Positions 1 to 8,864 of a stretch of 64,000 nucleotides of DNA are shown here, in pieces; position 1 is the first letter of the stretch; the number at the start of each line of letters is the position of its first letter. This DNA comes from Rudaea sp. 3F27F6 (GTDB lineage: Bacteria > Pseudomonadota > Gammaproteobacteria > Xanthomonadales > Rhodanobacteraceae). The stretch is taken from assembly GCF_005503555.1 (NCBI RefSeq), contig NZ_SCNG01000002.1:806001-870000 (forward strand). Reading direction: 5' to 3'. Position numbers and translations under genes: made by a program. Under the pieces are notes generated by a model. It had not been told where the DNA came from and ran no database searches. It was given only the letters and a program-made list of their open reading frames with translations.

Positions 1-548
1 CAAAATACTAACCGCGCCATGAAGTGGTTCATATCGTGGCGTCGTTCGGCCTTCGCCCAATCTGGGTTGTGTTGCTGAAGCTCGACATACAGCTTGTTTA
101 GACGGCTGGTTGCCCGAATGTCTATCGGGTTTTCTTTGATTTCTCGGACGGTTGTGATCCCTGCGAGGGGCAGGAAAAACCCGAAGTGGTCCGGGAACTC
201 CACAAAACCGCAGGAAATGGGCTCGCCACTAACCAGATCCTCAGCTTCCAAGGTCTCACCGTCAGTTGCTAGGACAAACTTCGCCTTCGCCGAGAGCGTC
301 CTGGGACTGTTCTTCAGTGCTCTAAGTGTGCGCCCAACCTCGCCCACCGCACACGTTGCCAGGTGAATGTTGTTGCGCTGCAAGACTCCGCCCAGAACGT
401 CCGACGCGTTTGAGTCTCCCTTGCGCAAGCGCTTGAGCGTGGTCTCCTTGTTTCCGAAGGCTGCCAGGAAGGCGTAAGGAAACTCTGCCCCATCGAAGGG
501 CTGCGCTGCCAGCTCAGTTATTGCTGCCTCAATCTCAACCGCGTTCAT
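1..548 (-). CDS. MmeI-like type IIL DNA methyltransferase, N-terminal part (cut by window edge)
   Basis: The reading frame opens at ATG 548 on the minus strand and runs off the window after 182 codons. The visible residues (MNAVEIEAAITELAAQPFDG..., GNKETTLKRLRKG, PGEVGRTL-like segment, FPDHFGFFLPLAGI, ADDAR-like RRHDMNHFMARL) match my memory of the MmeI_N domain of class I SAM-dependent DNA methyltransferases, the fused restriction-modification enzymes of type IIL. The SAM-binding and NPPY motifs and any endonuclease domain would lie beyond the left edge. It lies 107 bp downstream of umuC on the same strand. Whether the gene is intact cannot be seen. Confidence 0.75.
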   Translation of the reverse strand, partial: MNAVEIEAAITELAAQPFDGAEFPYAFLAAFGNKETTLKRLRKGDSNASDVLGGVLQRNNIHLATCAVGEVGRTLRALKNSPRTLSAKAKFVLATDGETLEAEDLVSGEPISCGFVEFPDHFGFFLPLAGITTVREIKENPIDIRATSRLNKLYVELQQHNPDWAKAERRHDMNHFMARLVF

Positions 549-655
549 GGGTTTCCACGCCTAGCCATCGGTGGCCGCTTGTCTCTCTCGGGTAGCGGCC
601 TCCCCGCGCCCGCGCGCAGGCGCCGTGTCGGGATTATGCAACAGGCGACCGCCTC

Positions 656-1954
656 TCAAGCGCTGACGACGGGCAAATCGCTCCACCGCGTCTTGTAACA
701 CGGCGACAGGTGCTCGCGGTTCATCGACCATCGTCGTTCGCTCAGCCCAGCCGCACCGGGGGCTAGAACACCTCGACCCCAACGCGCTGTCGCGCGGTCC
801 ATGACGGCCATCAATCGGTCGCGGCGCTCATTCTTCACAAGGTCCGCACCGAACAGCATCCCTTGCGCGACCGCTTTCGCGCCGAGCTCCATCAACATCA
901 CGCCTGCCTTGGCGTAACGGTAACCGGGCCGATAGATGTGCCGAACCAGCGCGTGCGCTACGGCGATCAACCGCAGCGTATCGTCGGTCGGCTCCGGCAA
1001 CCTCATCGAGGCCCGGGGTGAATACTGGCGATCCTGCGGCCGAAAACGGTTGGTCTCCAGCCACACGCCAACGGCGCCGGCGACGCTGTCCTGCCTTCGT
1101 AGTTTTTCCGCGGCAGTCGTCATGTGAACCTGGACGGGTTGAGCCAGCTCTTCGAGGTCATTTATGGGGGCCCCAAAACTCCTCGACGAGATGATCTGTT
1201 TCTTGGGCTCGGGCGAATCCAGCCCTTGGCACGCCTCACCGCGCAGCTCACGGACGGTGCGCTCCAGCACGACCGAAAACAGGGCACGCATTCGGGACGG
1301 TCCTGCCGCGCGAAGGTCGGCCACGGTTCGGATCCCGAGCTCCTGGAGCTTCGGCTCTGTTCGCGGTCCGACTCCCCAGACTTCTCCGACCTCGATTCCC
1401 GCCAGCAAATCGGCCAGCGCCTGCTCATCGAGCACCGACAAATCGCAGACGCCCTTCCAAGCCGAACGCTTCTTCGCCACGTGGTTGGCCAGTTTGGCCA
1501 AGGTCTTCGTCGGCCCAAAGCCGACGCACACGGGAAGCCCGACCCACTGCCGAACCCTTTCCCTCATCTCCACACCGATTGTCGTCAGATTCAGCCGCGG
1601 CAAGCGCGTGAAGTCCAGAAACGATTCGTCGATCGAATAGATCTCTTGGTCCGGTGTGAAGGCACTAAGCACCGACATCACACGCTGACTTAGATCGCCA
1701 TACAAAGTGTAATTTGACGAAAAGTGGACAATGCGATGCTCGCGCGCGAGGTCCTTCAGGTGATGCCAGGGCGTGCCCATCTTCACACCGAGATCTTTGA
1801 CCTCCTGGCTTCTGGCAACCACGATGCCGTCGTTGTTCGACAGGACCACGACGGGTCGGCCATTGAGACGCGGCTGGAACAGGCGTTCGCAGGAAACATA
1901 AAAATTATTGACGTCGACCAGGCCGATGCGCCGAGCAGCGGTCTCAACGAGCAT
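656..1954 (-). CDS. umuC: Y-family DNA polymerase V catalytic subunit UmuC
   Basis: A 432-aa protein, close to the usual ~420 aa for UmuC. The N-terminal catalytic motif [14 protein letters not shown] has Asp14, and [10 protein letters not shown] carries the second acidic pair Asp109/Glu110, as in Y-family translesion polymerases. The C-terminal end (RWGRG...ERRW...SPCYKTRW) is the usual UmuC tail (DUF4113). ATG 1954 was chosen because it starts just before the conserved [14 protein letters not shown] block; longer in-frame starts would overlap the upstream gene by ~100 bp. The start overlaps the stop of the DUF2971 gene by 11 bp, so it is probably translationally coupled and is the third gene of the umuD operon. 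Confidence 0.93.
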   Translation of the reverse strand: MLVETAARRIGLVDVNNFYVSCERLFQPRLNGRPVVVLSNNDGIVVARSQEVKDLGVKMGTPWHHLKDLAREHRIVHFSSNYTLYGDLSQRVMSVLSAFTPDQEIYSIDESFLDFTRLPRLNLTTIGVEMRERVRQWVGLPVCVGFGPTKTLAKLANHVAKKRSAWKGVCDLSVLDEQALADLLAGIEVGEVWGVGPRTEPKLQELGIRTVADLRAAGPSRMRALFSVVLERTVRELRGEACQGLDSPEPKKQIISSRSFGAPINDLEELAQPVQVHMTTAAEKLRRQDSVAGAVGVWLETNRFRPQDRQYSPRASMRLPEPTDDTLRLIAVAHALVRHIYRPGYRYAKAGVMLMELGAKAVAQGMLFGADLVKNERRDRLMAVMDRATARWGRGVLAPGAAGLSERRWSMNREHLSPCYKTRWSDLPVVSA

Positions 1955-2846
1955 AGCGCTTGAAACGCAACCGGCCGGACCGCGGGTCCATGTGGGCCTG
2001 ATATAGTTTCGGTCGAAGGCCCGTTCGCTTTTCGCGTTCATCGAGCAATGCGAGCATCTGGTTGCGTTGTGCGTCGTCGCACCTCATCCCGAAAATCACA
2101 GCCCTTAGAGCTTCGGGACGATAGGGCCGCCCGTAGTTTGCCCGCTGGGGATCGAATACACGGTATTCGCGCTCGTGATCGTAGTCCGTGGACTTCCTCA
2201 ACAACGTTTCGAGCAACTTCAAGGTATCGCGCTTGGTCATCCAGTCTCTTATGACGGGCGGATCATCGCTATATCTGACGGAGTAACCGAGGAAGGCGGC
2301 GGGATTGCGCGATGGTTCGAACTGCAGCGCAATCCCGCGATGGCCGTCCGCGTAGCCATCCCACACCGAAAGCTGGCGCACTGTTTCGCAAAACGAGCAC
2401 ACCCCTGAGACTTCCTTGTGAAGTTTCACGACGCGCTCGAAGAAGGCGTCGAGTTTCGCTGGGTCGGCCACCATCCCCGTAATGTCGACCTTGCTTGCGA
2501 CAACCCACTTCCGAAACTGGGTGCTGTTCAAGTTGCCCGCCTTTCGAAGGTATTTTTCTAGCTCCTGCCGCCGCGCCACGGCGTCCGTGCTCGTAAACTC
2601 GAAGTGGATGTGGCTGTCCATCGGATCGGTAAACGTCGCCGGCGCCGCCATCCAGATTTCGCCGTCGACCAGCAACGCCCGTAAAACGTTCCACCTATCG
2701 ATGTCCGCCAAGGGCGGCAAAGCGCGGAACTTGTAGATAAGGCGCGGTCCCGGTTCTTTATACTCGCGCCTCCAATAGCGCCGTTTTTTCCACGGCGGCA
2801 CGCCAGGCTTATCCCACGACGCATTCAATCCGAGAAACGAATCCAT
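1944..2846 (-). CDS. DUF2971 protein inside the umuDC operon
   Basis: A 300-aa soluble protein of the DUF2971 type. Recognisable pieces are an N-terminal YKFRALP...[21 protein letters not shown] block (the usual W-x-S/A-x-P-x-x-F-N/T-D-P motif), [23 protein letters not shown] and the C-terminal [11 protein letters not shown]. The biochemical function of this family is unknown; members are common in defence islands. It starts 9 bp after the umuD stop and overlaps the umuC start, so all three should be on one mRNA under the palindrome at 3469-3492. That placement suggests damage-inducible expression (inference). Confidence 0.8.
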   Translation of the reverse strand: MDSFLGLNASWDKPGVPPWKKRRYWRREYKEPGPRLIYKFRALPPLADIDRWNVLRALLVDGEIWMAAPATFTDPMDSHIHFEFTSTDAVARRQELEKYLRKAGNLNSTQFRKWVVASKVDITGMVADPAKLDAFFERVVKLHKEVSGVCSFCETVRQLSVWDGYADGHRGIALQFEPSRNPAAFLGYSVRYSDDPPVIRDWMTKRDTLKLLETLLRKSTDYDHEREYRVFDPQRANYGRPYRPEALRAVIFGMRCDDAQRNQMLALLDEREKRTGLRPKLYQAHMDPRSGRLRFKRYAR

Positions 2847-2855
2847 CGGTGAACC

Positions 2856-3458
2856 TTATAGCGGATGGAGAACACGCGTCGCCACGCCCCAGATTTCCAG
2901 TGTCTCGCCCTCGGCCAGCACTCGCTCTGGGTAGTGCGGGTTGTCGCTGACCAAGGCAATTTTGCCAGCGCGCATCTTCAGCCGCTTGATGACCAGCTCC
3001 CCGTTCACCGTCGCGACCACGACGCTCATGTCTTTCGGTTCCAACGCACGGTCCACCACGATTTCGTCGCCATCGTGGATACCCGCTCCAATCATGGACC
3101 AGCCCTGCGCGCGCACGACGAAGGTGCTCGCATCGTGGCCTTGGCGGATGAGGTGCGCGTTGAAGTCGATGCGCTCCTCGATGTAGTCCTCGGCGGGGCT
3201 GCCAAACCCGGCTGCGACTCGAAAGCCGCTTAGCGGGATGGAGCGCAAGCGCCGGGAACGCTGGACGCCGCGCGGCATGGTTGCGCGCACGCCCTCGTCT
3301 TCGAGGGTGCGGCGATCGCGGTAGGCGGCCAGGAATTCGATGACAGCCGGCGTCTGGCTTTCGGGCACCCGCACCGGATGGGTTGGCTCGCGGTAGGGCC
3401 CTGACCCGGATTTGCGCCCCGCGCCCTCTCGGGCACCACCGTGGCCTTGAGACTTCAT
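2856..3458 (-). CDS. umuD: UmuD-like S24 autoprotease (polymerase V accessory subunit)
   Basis: A 200-aa LexA/UmuD-family protein. The catalytic Ser121 lies in QGWSMIGAGI and Lys158 in ELVIKRL. The predicted self-cleavage site is Ala83-Gly84 in VAAGFGSPA, 37 residues before the Ser, the same spacing as in E. coli UmuD. The N-terminal arm (~80 residues, with GGAREGAGRKSGSG) is about 60 residues longer than in E. coli UmuD. ATG 3458 was preferred over an upstream start because the extra 24 residues are unlike the family and would run through the operator. RecA-stimulated cleavage would give UmuD' to pair with the adjacent UmuC. Confidence 0.92.
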   Translation of the reverse strand: MKSQGHGGAREGAGRKSGSGPYREPTHPVRVPESQTPAVIEFLAAYRDRRTLEDEGVRATMPRGVQRSRRLRSIPLSGFRVAAGFGSPAEDYIEERIDFNAHLIRQGHDASTFVVRAQGWSMIGAGIHDGDEIVVDRALEPKDMSVVVATVNGELVIKRLKMRAGKIALVSDNPHYPERVLAEGETLEIWGVATRVLHPL

Positions 3459-3468
3459 CAGCGCACCC

Positions 3469-3492
3469 CTTGAATACTGTTCAGTAATCAAG
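3469..3492 (-). promoter_or_regulatory. 24-bp palindrome upstream of umuD (candidate SOS operator)
   Basis: Ten of twelve base pairs match around the centre 3480/3481. The core reads TACTG-TT-CAGTA with outer arms CTTGA and TCAAG. It lies 11-34 bp upstream of the umuD ATG and is the only strong dyad there. It does not match the E. coli LexA box (CTGT-N8-ACAG), so the binding protein (host LexA variant or an element repressor) is open. Confidence 0.6.
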
Positions 3493-3555
3493 ATAGCACA
3501 CCCCGCGTCCCAGAAATCGAGACGCAGCACTGACGCCGTTTCCGCCGATGCGTTC

Positions 3556-4164
3556 CTAGGCCAGGACTGAATTCAGCGGCGCCAACGGCGCCGGTGAGGG
3601 CCTACTGGCCTGGCGTATGCGCCACAGCGCCACGGCGAAGAGTCCGAACCCACCCACGAAGTCGGCCGCGATGAAGAGATCGCGGCTGTCTTCTGGAAGC
3701 CAGCCTTTCCAGGGATGTATGACGTAAGCAATCAGAGCGAACCCCATGAGCGCGCCGGCGAGCATGAGGACGCCTACGGCCGGATACACGCTCAAGCGTC
3801 GTGCCGGCAACGGGCGCTCGACCGGCGCGTTGCGCTCGACCGTGGCCTGGAGGCGGTAACCAATCCGGGGCACCGTGGCCAGCACGGTTTGCTGCTCATC
3901 ACCGATAGCCCGCCGCAGTTTCGCCACGGCATTCGAAAGCGCGTTCTCGACGACGACGCGACCCGCCCATGCGGAGTCCAGCAGTTCGTCCTTGCTCACG
4001 ACCTCGCCCGCCCGCCGCACCAAGTGGCCAAGCACTTCAAGCGGCTTGCGCTCCATCGGAACGACTTTTCCGGCGACGCGCAGCTCCCATCGGAGCTCGT
4101 CGAACTCTGCGGCGCCAAAGCGCCAGCGCGCCGGCTCGCTCATGGAGGTGCTTGTTCGGTTCAT
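3556..4164 (-). CDS. Membrane-anchored winged-helix regulator (ToxR/CadC-like)
   Basis: A 202-aa protein. Residues ~12-110 form an OmpR/PhoB-type winged-helix domain (WRFGAAEFDELRWELR, LEVLGHLVRRAGEVVSKDELLDSAWAG, NALSNAVAKLRRAIGD, IGYRL). Two hydrophobic segments follow (about 127-148 and 166-184), so the DNA-binding head should be cytoplasmic and tethered to the inner membrane. The periplasmic sensor part of CadC/ToxR is missing. ATG 4164 has a good Shine-Dalgarno (CAGGAG). It is divergent from the small membrane gene at 4361, which may be a target. The signal sensed is unknown. Confidence 0.82.
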   Translation of the reverse strand: MNRTSTSMSEPARWRFGAAEFDELRWELRVAGKVVPMERKPLEVLGHLVRRAGEVVSKDELLDSAWAGRVVVENALSNAVAKLRRAIGDEQQTVLATVPRIGYRLQATVERNAPVERPLPARRLSVYPAVGVLMLAGALMGFALIAYVIHPWKGWLPEDSRDLFIAADFVGGFGLFAVALWRIRQASRPSPAPLAPLNSVLA

Positions 4165-4360
4165 CGCCTGCTCCTGTGTTCCGGCTGCACGTTATCACGC
4201 GAAATTGGTTGCACCTGCCAAACCGTTCGCGTTTTCGCCCCGAATCGATTCTCGAAATGGAGGACGTGGGAGATCCGTTGGCAATCCGTGAGCGTTACGC
4301 GAAGACCTCCGGCCGACTCGGCGTCACCGTTCGCATCGGCATCCCGCCCTTGGAGAAACC

Positions 4361-4567
4361 ATGAACGTTCTGACCCCCGCCATGCTCCTGGTCGCCTCGG
4401 CCGCGCTCGTTACCTTCACCGCCCTGGCTTCCACCCTCGACCCGCCCGTCGTGCTCGACAGCCGCGACATGCTGGTCATCGCCATCGGCCTCGCCGGCTT
4501 GGCCTTCGGCGCCATGGCGACCCGTCGCTTCATTCGAATCCAGCACGTCCTCGCCGCCGCTCACTGA
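4361..4567 (+). CDS. Small two-helix membrane protein, unknown
   Basis: 68 aa with two hydrophobic stretches (about residues 5-26 and 36-54) joined by a short acidic loop, ending in a basic tail (RRFIRIQHV). A purine-rich TTGGAGAAACC precedes the ATG. It is divergent from the membrane winged-helix regulator. No family recognised; called on start signal, composition and position. Confidence 0.5.
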   Translation: MNVLTPAMLLVASAALVTFTALASTLDPPVVLDSRDMLVIAIGLAGLAFGAMATRRFIRIQHVLAAAH

Positions 4568-4678
4568 CGCGCCCTCGGCATCTCCAACCACTGCGCGACC
4601 CTAGCTACAACGTCCGGCGCTCCACCGGGCGCGGTGCAAAGGATCGCCAACCCTAAACACCTCGTCAAGGAAAAACCC

Positions 4679-5056
4679 ATGAACAAGCACCTTCTTCGTC
4701 TGTTGACTCTTTCGTGTTGCGCTGCCTCCGCGGCCGCGCCGGCCGCTTCTTCGCCCCCCCATTACTTGACTGTCGTGAACGACGGCCAGGCCACCATCCG
4801 CACCTTCGAATTCAAACCCGAGGGCATCAATAAGTGGGAAGCCATCGACGTGGGCGACCAGCGCTCGTCGAGCGATCTCCACCCAGGCGAGAGCGTCCAG
4901 GTCGCGCTCCGTCATGGATGCGTCTACGACCTGCGCGTCACTTTCGCCGACCAGCGCTCGGTCACCGTGACCGAATTCAACGCGTGCAAGGCTTCGACTC
5001 TCCACGCAGGCCACGCACTACGCATGGCCAGGGCACAGAGCGGCCGCCCCGATTGA
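4679..5056 (+). CDS. Small exported protein, unknown
   Basis: 125 aa. The N-terminus (MNKHLLRLLTLSCCAASAAAP) is a signal peptide with a likely cut near residues 20-24; Cys residues in the core mean lipidation cannot be fully excluded but no clean lipobox is seen. The mature part has two cysteines (HGCVYDL, FNACKAS) that could pair in the periplasm. ATG 4679 is preceded by CAAGGAAAAACCC and gives the signal peptide; the frame extends upstream without adding sensible sequence. No family recognised. Confidence 0.6.
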   Translation: MNKHLLRLLTLSCCAASAAAPAASSPPHYLTVVNDGQATIRTFEFKPEGINKWEAIDVGDQRSSSDLHPGESVQVALRHGCVYDLRVTFADQRSVTVTEFNACKASTLHAGHALRMARAQSGRPD

Positions 5057-5070
5057 AAGCTACTTTTTCG

Positions 5071-5095
5071 GCGGCGCCCGCATCCTGGGCGCCGC
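5071..5095. other. Strong hairpin after the exported-protein gene
   Basis: Perfect 9-bp arms GCGGCGCCC and GGGCGCCGC with a 7-nt loop, 14 bp after the stop at 5056. No T tract follows on either strand, so it is not a classical intrinsic terminator; it may act as an mRNA 3' end or processing site. Confidence 0.4.
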
Positions 5096-5161
5096 ATCCT
5101 CGCCGCGCCCCACGCGGCACCCTGAAGACCGAAGCGGCTGAACGGAAACCTGCGCGCGAAG

Positions 5162-5181
5162 AACTGGTAGCGTTACCAGTT
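5162..5181. promoter_or_regulatory. LacI-type operator-like inverted repeat
   Basis: Perfect 8-bp arms AACTGGTA and TACCAGTT around a GCGT centre, ~65 bp upstream of the gene at 5245. TGGTA-N4-TACCA resembles LacI-family operators. A second small dyad GGTAGTTACC is at 5201-5210. No LacI-type regulator is encoded in the window. Confidence 0.4.
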
Positions 5182-5244
5182 GCAGTGTCATTAAGTGCAT
5201 GGTAGTTACCGAATCAGAACCGCTCTAACGAGAAGGCGCAAACG

Positions 5245-5685
5245 ATGTCGTGGGACGACGAAAGCAATGAACTGGACGCGATCACGGCCAACGGCTGGGC
5301 CAACTTGTCTCTTCAAAACCAAGCCGCCGCGCAACTGTCTCGCATGCGCATGACCCGAAAGGTCATCCAATCCGAAATGCTGTGCAGCGAGCTCAACAGG
5401 AAAAACATAAAGCTCGAAGACGAGAACGCAGCGCTCAAGGCTGTGATGTCGGGTTTGCTCGATCGGAATACAGCTCTGTGGCAAGTCGTCGTCCACCTAG
5501 AGAACGCGTGGCAGCCAAGGGGAGCAGACCCCACCGCCCCTGCGTTGGCGGTCCAACCAATGGTGGCTGAAAAACAGCGGGCTCTCGCTTCCGATCCAAC
5601 CTTGATCGCGGAAAAAGAGCGCGTGGCTGCCGAATGGATGAATTGGGGCAAGGCACAGGTTCCGCCGCGCGGAAAACGGCGCTAG
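5245..5685 (+). CDS. Hypothetical protein with central coiled coil
   Basis: 146 aa, no membrane segment or signal peptide. Residues ~35-85 are rich in charged/leucine heptad-like sequence (LNRKNIKLEDENAALKAV), suggesting a coiled coil; the C-terminus is basic (PPRGKRR). GAGAAGG precedes the ATG and the LacI-like operator at 5162 lies in its 5' region. It is codirectional with the Hsp70-like gene 103 bp downstream. No family recognised. Confidence 0.55.
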   Translation: MSWDDESNELDAITANGWANLSLQNQAAAQLSRMRMTRKVIQSEMLCSELNRKNIKLEDENAALKAVMSGLLDRNTALWQVVVHLENAWQPRGADPTAPALAVQPMVAEKQRALASDPTLIAEKERVAAEWMNWGKAQVPPRGKRR

Positions 5686-5788
5686 CCCTCCTCGCCCAAG
5701 GCTTTGCGCATAGGCCCTGGGCACCCGTCACCACCCTAGAGAAGCGCCTACCGCTATCATTCGGTTGGGCTTTCTCCAGGGGATTCGC

Positions 5789-7234
5789 GTGAGGATTGGC
5801 ATCGACTTCGGCACGAGCTATTCGGCGGCTGCCGTCTTCAGAAACGATCGCGTTGAGAAGATACGATTCGCTGCCGGGGATCAGTTCCGGACGGCGGTGT
5901 ATTTTCCGGAAGCCGTCCCGAACATGGACGAGTTCCAGATGACGCCGGAAATTGAAAGAGATTTCGAACGCATTTTGCGCCAAGACAGGAGGCAGGCCAC
6001 CAAGGCTTTCGTCACCGCCACCGCACGCTGGCAAGAGGCGATGAAGCTGCGGGACGAGAATGCTCGGAACAGAGCGCTGGCTCTTCTGACTGAACCCAAG
6101 GCACCCGATGACAATGACCTTCGGAAAATGGCCCTGCGGGTTGCCCGCCAGCATTGGCGCGAAGAGCAAGTCCGAACGGCGAGTGTCGCTGAAGTGGACA
6201 CGTCCCGCGCAGTGTTCGGAGATGACGCCATTGATGACTACCTGGACGCAGGCACTGGCATCCTCATTCAATCGCCCAAGTCCATGCTTGGATTCGATTT
6301 GAACGCCACTGGCCGCGCTCGAATTTTGAACGTGGTGGGCCACATCCTTGAGCACATCCGACTGACGGCAACCAAGCAATTGGGGTCCGCGGTTCACAAA
6401 GCGGTAATTGGCCGGCCTGTTGAATTTCGCAGTTCGCTCGGTCCGGCTGGCACCGAGCAGGCACGGGCACTCATGACCGAAGCAGCCATCAAGGCCGGCT
6501 ACGACGACGACATCGAATTCCTTGAAGAGCCTGTCGCCGCTTCTCATGATTTTCATCGAAAGTGCGAAGAGCGAACCAAGACCTTGGTCGTCGATGTGGG
6601 CGGAGGAACAACCGATTTCGCCTTCGTGGAACTCGGTGGCAGCCGCAAGCCAAACGTCATCAAGGCTCGCGGCTTCCCCATGGGTGGAACCGATGTGGAC
6701 CTTGACCTGGGTCAGCAAGTCATGCCCTTGTTCGGCAGGGATCTGGACGGGGGCGCCCCGGCTCACCACTACGTGGACGCCCTTTCCATTCACAACCCCG
6801 AACGCCAGCGGCAATTTGCTAAGCGCGACTACAAGCAAGAAGAGGAGCCATTCCTCTCTCGGTTACGCGCGCTTCAAAGGACGGGCAACACGCAGAAGAC
6901 GGCGCGACTCATCGAGCAAGCCAAGGTCGAGTTGTCCACCGAGGACCGCCGCCGTATCGCACTGGGGTTCATCGAGAAAAGATTGGCAGCCACCGTCGAC
7001 CAGGCTTCGCTTCTCGACGCCTCCGATCGCCTGCGGTTCAACCTGGAAAAAGAACTCGACAAGCTGCTGGCCGAAATAGGTTGCTCACCGGATGCGGTCT
7101 TTGTAACCGGCGGAATGTCGCGATCACCCTATTTGATCGAAATACTCAAACGCAAATTCCCGAATGCCCGCCGTGTCCGTGGCAACGCTTCGTTCGCAGT
7201 GGTCAATGGGCTCGCCTTATACGCTGCCGGATGA
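5789..7234 (+). CDS. Hsp70-family ATPase (YegD/DnaK-like, no substrate-binding domain)
   Basis: 481 aa from GTG 5789, chosen because CAGGGGATT lies a few bases upstream and the protein then opens with the phosphate-1 motif VRIGIDFGTSYSAAAV. The phosphate-2 motif LVVDVGGGTTDFAFVEL (middle) and adenosine motif VFVTGGMSRSP (near the C-terminus) are present, as is the connect-like block KAVIGRPVEF. The length covers only the actin-like ATPase fold with inserts; the C-terminal substrate-binding domain of DnaK is absent, as in YegD. Client and partner are unknown. A J-domain protein is encoded at 30297 on the same element. Confidence 0.85.
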   Translation: MRIGIDFGTSYSAAAVFRNDRVEKIRFAAGDQFRTAVYFPEAVPNMDEFQMTPEIERDFERILRQDRRQATKAFVTATARWQEAMKLRDENARNRALALLTEPKAPDDNDLRKMALRVARQHWREEQVRTASVAEVDTSRAVFGDDAIDDYLDAGTGILIQSPKSMLGFDLNATGRARILNVVGHILEHIRLTATKQLGSAVHKAVIGRPVEFRSSLGPAGTEQARALMTEAAIKAGYDDDIEFLEEPVAASHDFHRKCEERTKTLVVDVGGGTTDFAFVELGGSRKPNVIKARGFPMGGTDVDLDLGQQVMPLFGRDLDGGAPAHHYVDALSIHNPERQRQFAKRDYKQEEEPFLSRLRALQRTGNTQKTARLIEQAKVELSTEDRRRIALGFIEKRLAATVDQASLLDASDRLRFNLEKELDKLLAEIGCSPDAVFVTGGMSRSPYLIEILKRKFPNARRVRGNASFAVVNGLALYAAG

Positions 7235-7411
7235 GTTGTGTGGAGGACGACGATTAAAGGGGGCCTGTAAATGTTCCGGCGCTGGTCGAAGCTAAAATTA
7301 GATAATCGAATAAAATAAATTGAATCCGGAGGGCTTGCCAGGTCCGGGATCTGTCGTAGATCTGGAGTCATGGGGACTTTTTCCCTTGACAACCAACTAC
7401 CGGAGACTGGC
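7235..7411. other. Intergenic region between Hsp70-like gene and adhesin
   Basis: 177 bp, locally AT-rich (GATAATCGAATAAAATAAAT at ~7298-7317). It holds one copy of the element-wide TTAA-AGGGGGCC motif (7254-7271) and TTGACAACC at 7385-7393, which is only 18 bp from the adhesin start. A promoter for the adhesin is likely here but cannot be pinned down. Confidence 0.35.
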
Positions 7412-8701
7412 ATGTTCTCGATTCGTCGCGTTTCAATCGCCCTGGCCTCGCTGGCCATCAGCGCACACGCGTGGGGCCAGTCGGCTGCGCAGGCCATCGG
7501 TGGTCCAGTGACCGCGCAAGTCCAGCCGCAGCCGCTAACGGCCACACCGTTGTTCAAAGGGCCTTTCACCGCGAGCTTGTCGCCGCAGTTCGCGCGGCCT
7601 GCGGACGACGGGACCTCGCCTCCAGGACAAACCCTGCCGCCAGCCTTCTCGTGCGCACCCGGCTCGACGTCTTGCGCCAACGGCGATGGCACGGCGATCT
7701 ACGGCGGGTCCGACGCATCGTCCAACATCTTCCAGGATCTGAACCCCGCCGGCTCGGGAAGGGTTTCCGGCTCGAATCTCATCTATGGTGCCAACAACAC
7801 CTTGTCCGCTTCCAACGCCGACAACATGATTTCGGGCTGGGGCAATACGGCAGCTGGCAAGCTCGGGAACTTGACGATCACGGGTGAGGCCAACAACGTT
7901 CACTCTGACGATTCCAATATTTCGATCACGGGGTCGGGGAACACCGTCACGGGAACCCAGGGTGAAAACTGGGGATTGAACATCAACGGAGGCAGCAATC
8001 AGGTCGACAGTTCGAGCGGCACGATCGACGGTTCCGTGAACACCGTCAGCAACGTGACCCGCGGAACCATCGACGGGTTTCTCAACAACGTTACGAACGC
8101 CAGCGACACCGCCATTCTCGGAAACGGCAACACGGTTACGAACGATCAAACGATCACCGTGGGCAACGGCAACACGAATACCGCTTCCCAAGGCGTGGTG
8201 GTGGGCAACCACGATACCAACCAGGTCGCCGGCGGGGTAATCCTCGGCAACAACTCGGGACTCGGTGCCGATGCGATCAACAGCGTCATTGTGGGCAACG
8301 ACACCTACACTGACCGGGCGAACACGGTGGACGTCGGCGGCCGAACGATTTCCGGTGTCGCTCCTGGCGTGCTGCCCGACGACGCGGCCAACATCGGCCA
8401 GCTCCAGCAAACGCTTCAGCAGGCCAACGACTACACCACCCAGAAATTCAACGTGCTCAACAGCAAAATCAACCAGGCGGGCGCCGCTTCGTCCGCCCTC
8501 GGTCTCGTGGCCGCCTCCGCTGCCGGCAATCCGTCGGGCAACCGTTTTGCGATGGGCTACGCGAATTTCAACGGCCAGTCGGGAACGGCGATCGCCTACC
8601 AGCACATTTTCAACACGCGCCACCCGATCAATTTCACCCTCGGCGTCGCTTTCGCGGGTAGCCAGCGCACGGTGGGTGGGGCGGTCAGCGTCGGGTTCTG
8701 A
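7412..8701 (+). CDS. YadA-type trimeric autotransporter adhesin
   Basis: 429 aa. Signal peptide MFSIRRVSIALASLAISAHAWG (cut near AWG-Q), then a long passenger dominated by G/N/T/S repeats (GNGNTVTN, VGNGNTNTAS, ILGNNSGLG) typical of head repeats, a VGGRTISGVAPG neck-like segment, a coiled-coil stalk (ANIGQLQQTLQQANDYTTQKFNVLNSKI) and a C-terminal beta-barrel anchor ending in Phe (GGAVSVGF). ATG 7412 follows CGGAGACTGGC. Trimers would be displayed on the outer membrane. On a mobile element it probably assists cell-cell contact (inference). Confidence 0.82.
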   Translation: MFSIRRVSIALASLAISAHAWGQSAAQAIGGPVTAQVQPQPLTATPLFKGPFTASLSPQFARPADDGTSPPGQTLPPAFSCAPGSTSCANGDGTAIYGGSDASSNIFQDLNPAGSGRVSGSNLIYGANNTLSASNADNMISGWGNTAAGKLGNLTITGEANNVHSDDSNISITGSGNTVTGTQGENWGLNINGGSNQVDSSSGTIDGSVNTVSNVTRGTIDGFLNNVTNASDTAILGNGNTVTNDQTITVGNGNTNTASQGVVVGNHDTNQVAGGVILGNNSGLGADAINSVIVGNDTYTDRANTVDVGGRTISGVAPGVLPDDAANIGQLQQTLQQANDYTTQKFNVLNSKINQAGAASSALGLVAASAAGNPSGNRFAMGYANFNGQSGTAIAYQHIFNTRHPINFTLGVAFAGSQRTVGGAVSVGF

Positions 8702-8725
8702 TTTCATGGGGTCCAAGTGGTGTTT

Positions 8726-8753
8726 CGGCAGCGGGTGACCGCTGCCGTTTTTT
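8726..8753 (+). terminator. Intrinsic terminator after the adhesin
   Basis: Stem CGGCAGCGG / CCGCTGCCG (8726-8734 and 8739-8747), loop GTGA, followed by TTTTTT. It ends the plus-strand unit; the convergent relaxase operon ends at 8865. Confidence 0.88.
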
Positions 8754-8864
8754 ATGGGTCCCCTATAAATAAGAACAGTCCCAGATCACCGCAGCACTGC
8801 TACCTGCCCATGCCGCGGGTCTGCCCAGGCTTGCGCAGCCAGGGCTAGCCGGAACGCACTCGCC

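Noticed and set aside
5071-5095. Hairpin as intrinsic terminator
   Set aside because: Strong stem but no T tract on either strand; listed only as a hairpin.
5435-6838. Long open frame antisense to the Hsp70-like gene
   Set aside because: Opposite strand shows clear Hsp70 motifs; the antisense frame has no family motif and is a side effect of GC-rich codon use.
7385-7411. TTGACAACC just upstream of the adhesin as a promoter of the common type
   Set aside because: Only 18 bp from the ATG, so the -10 box would fall inside the coding sequence; no matching -10 seen.
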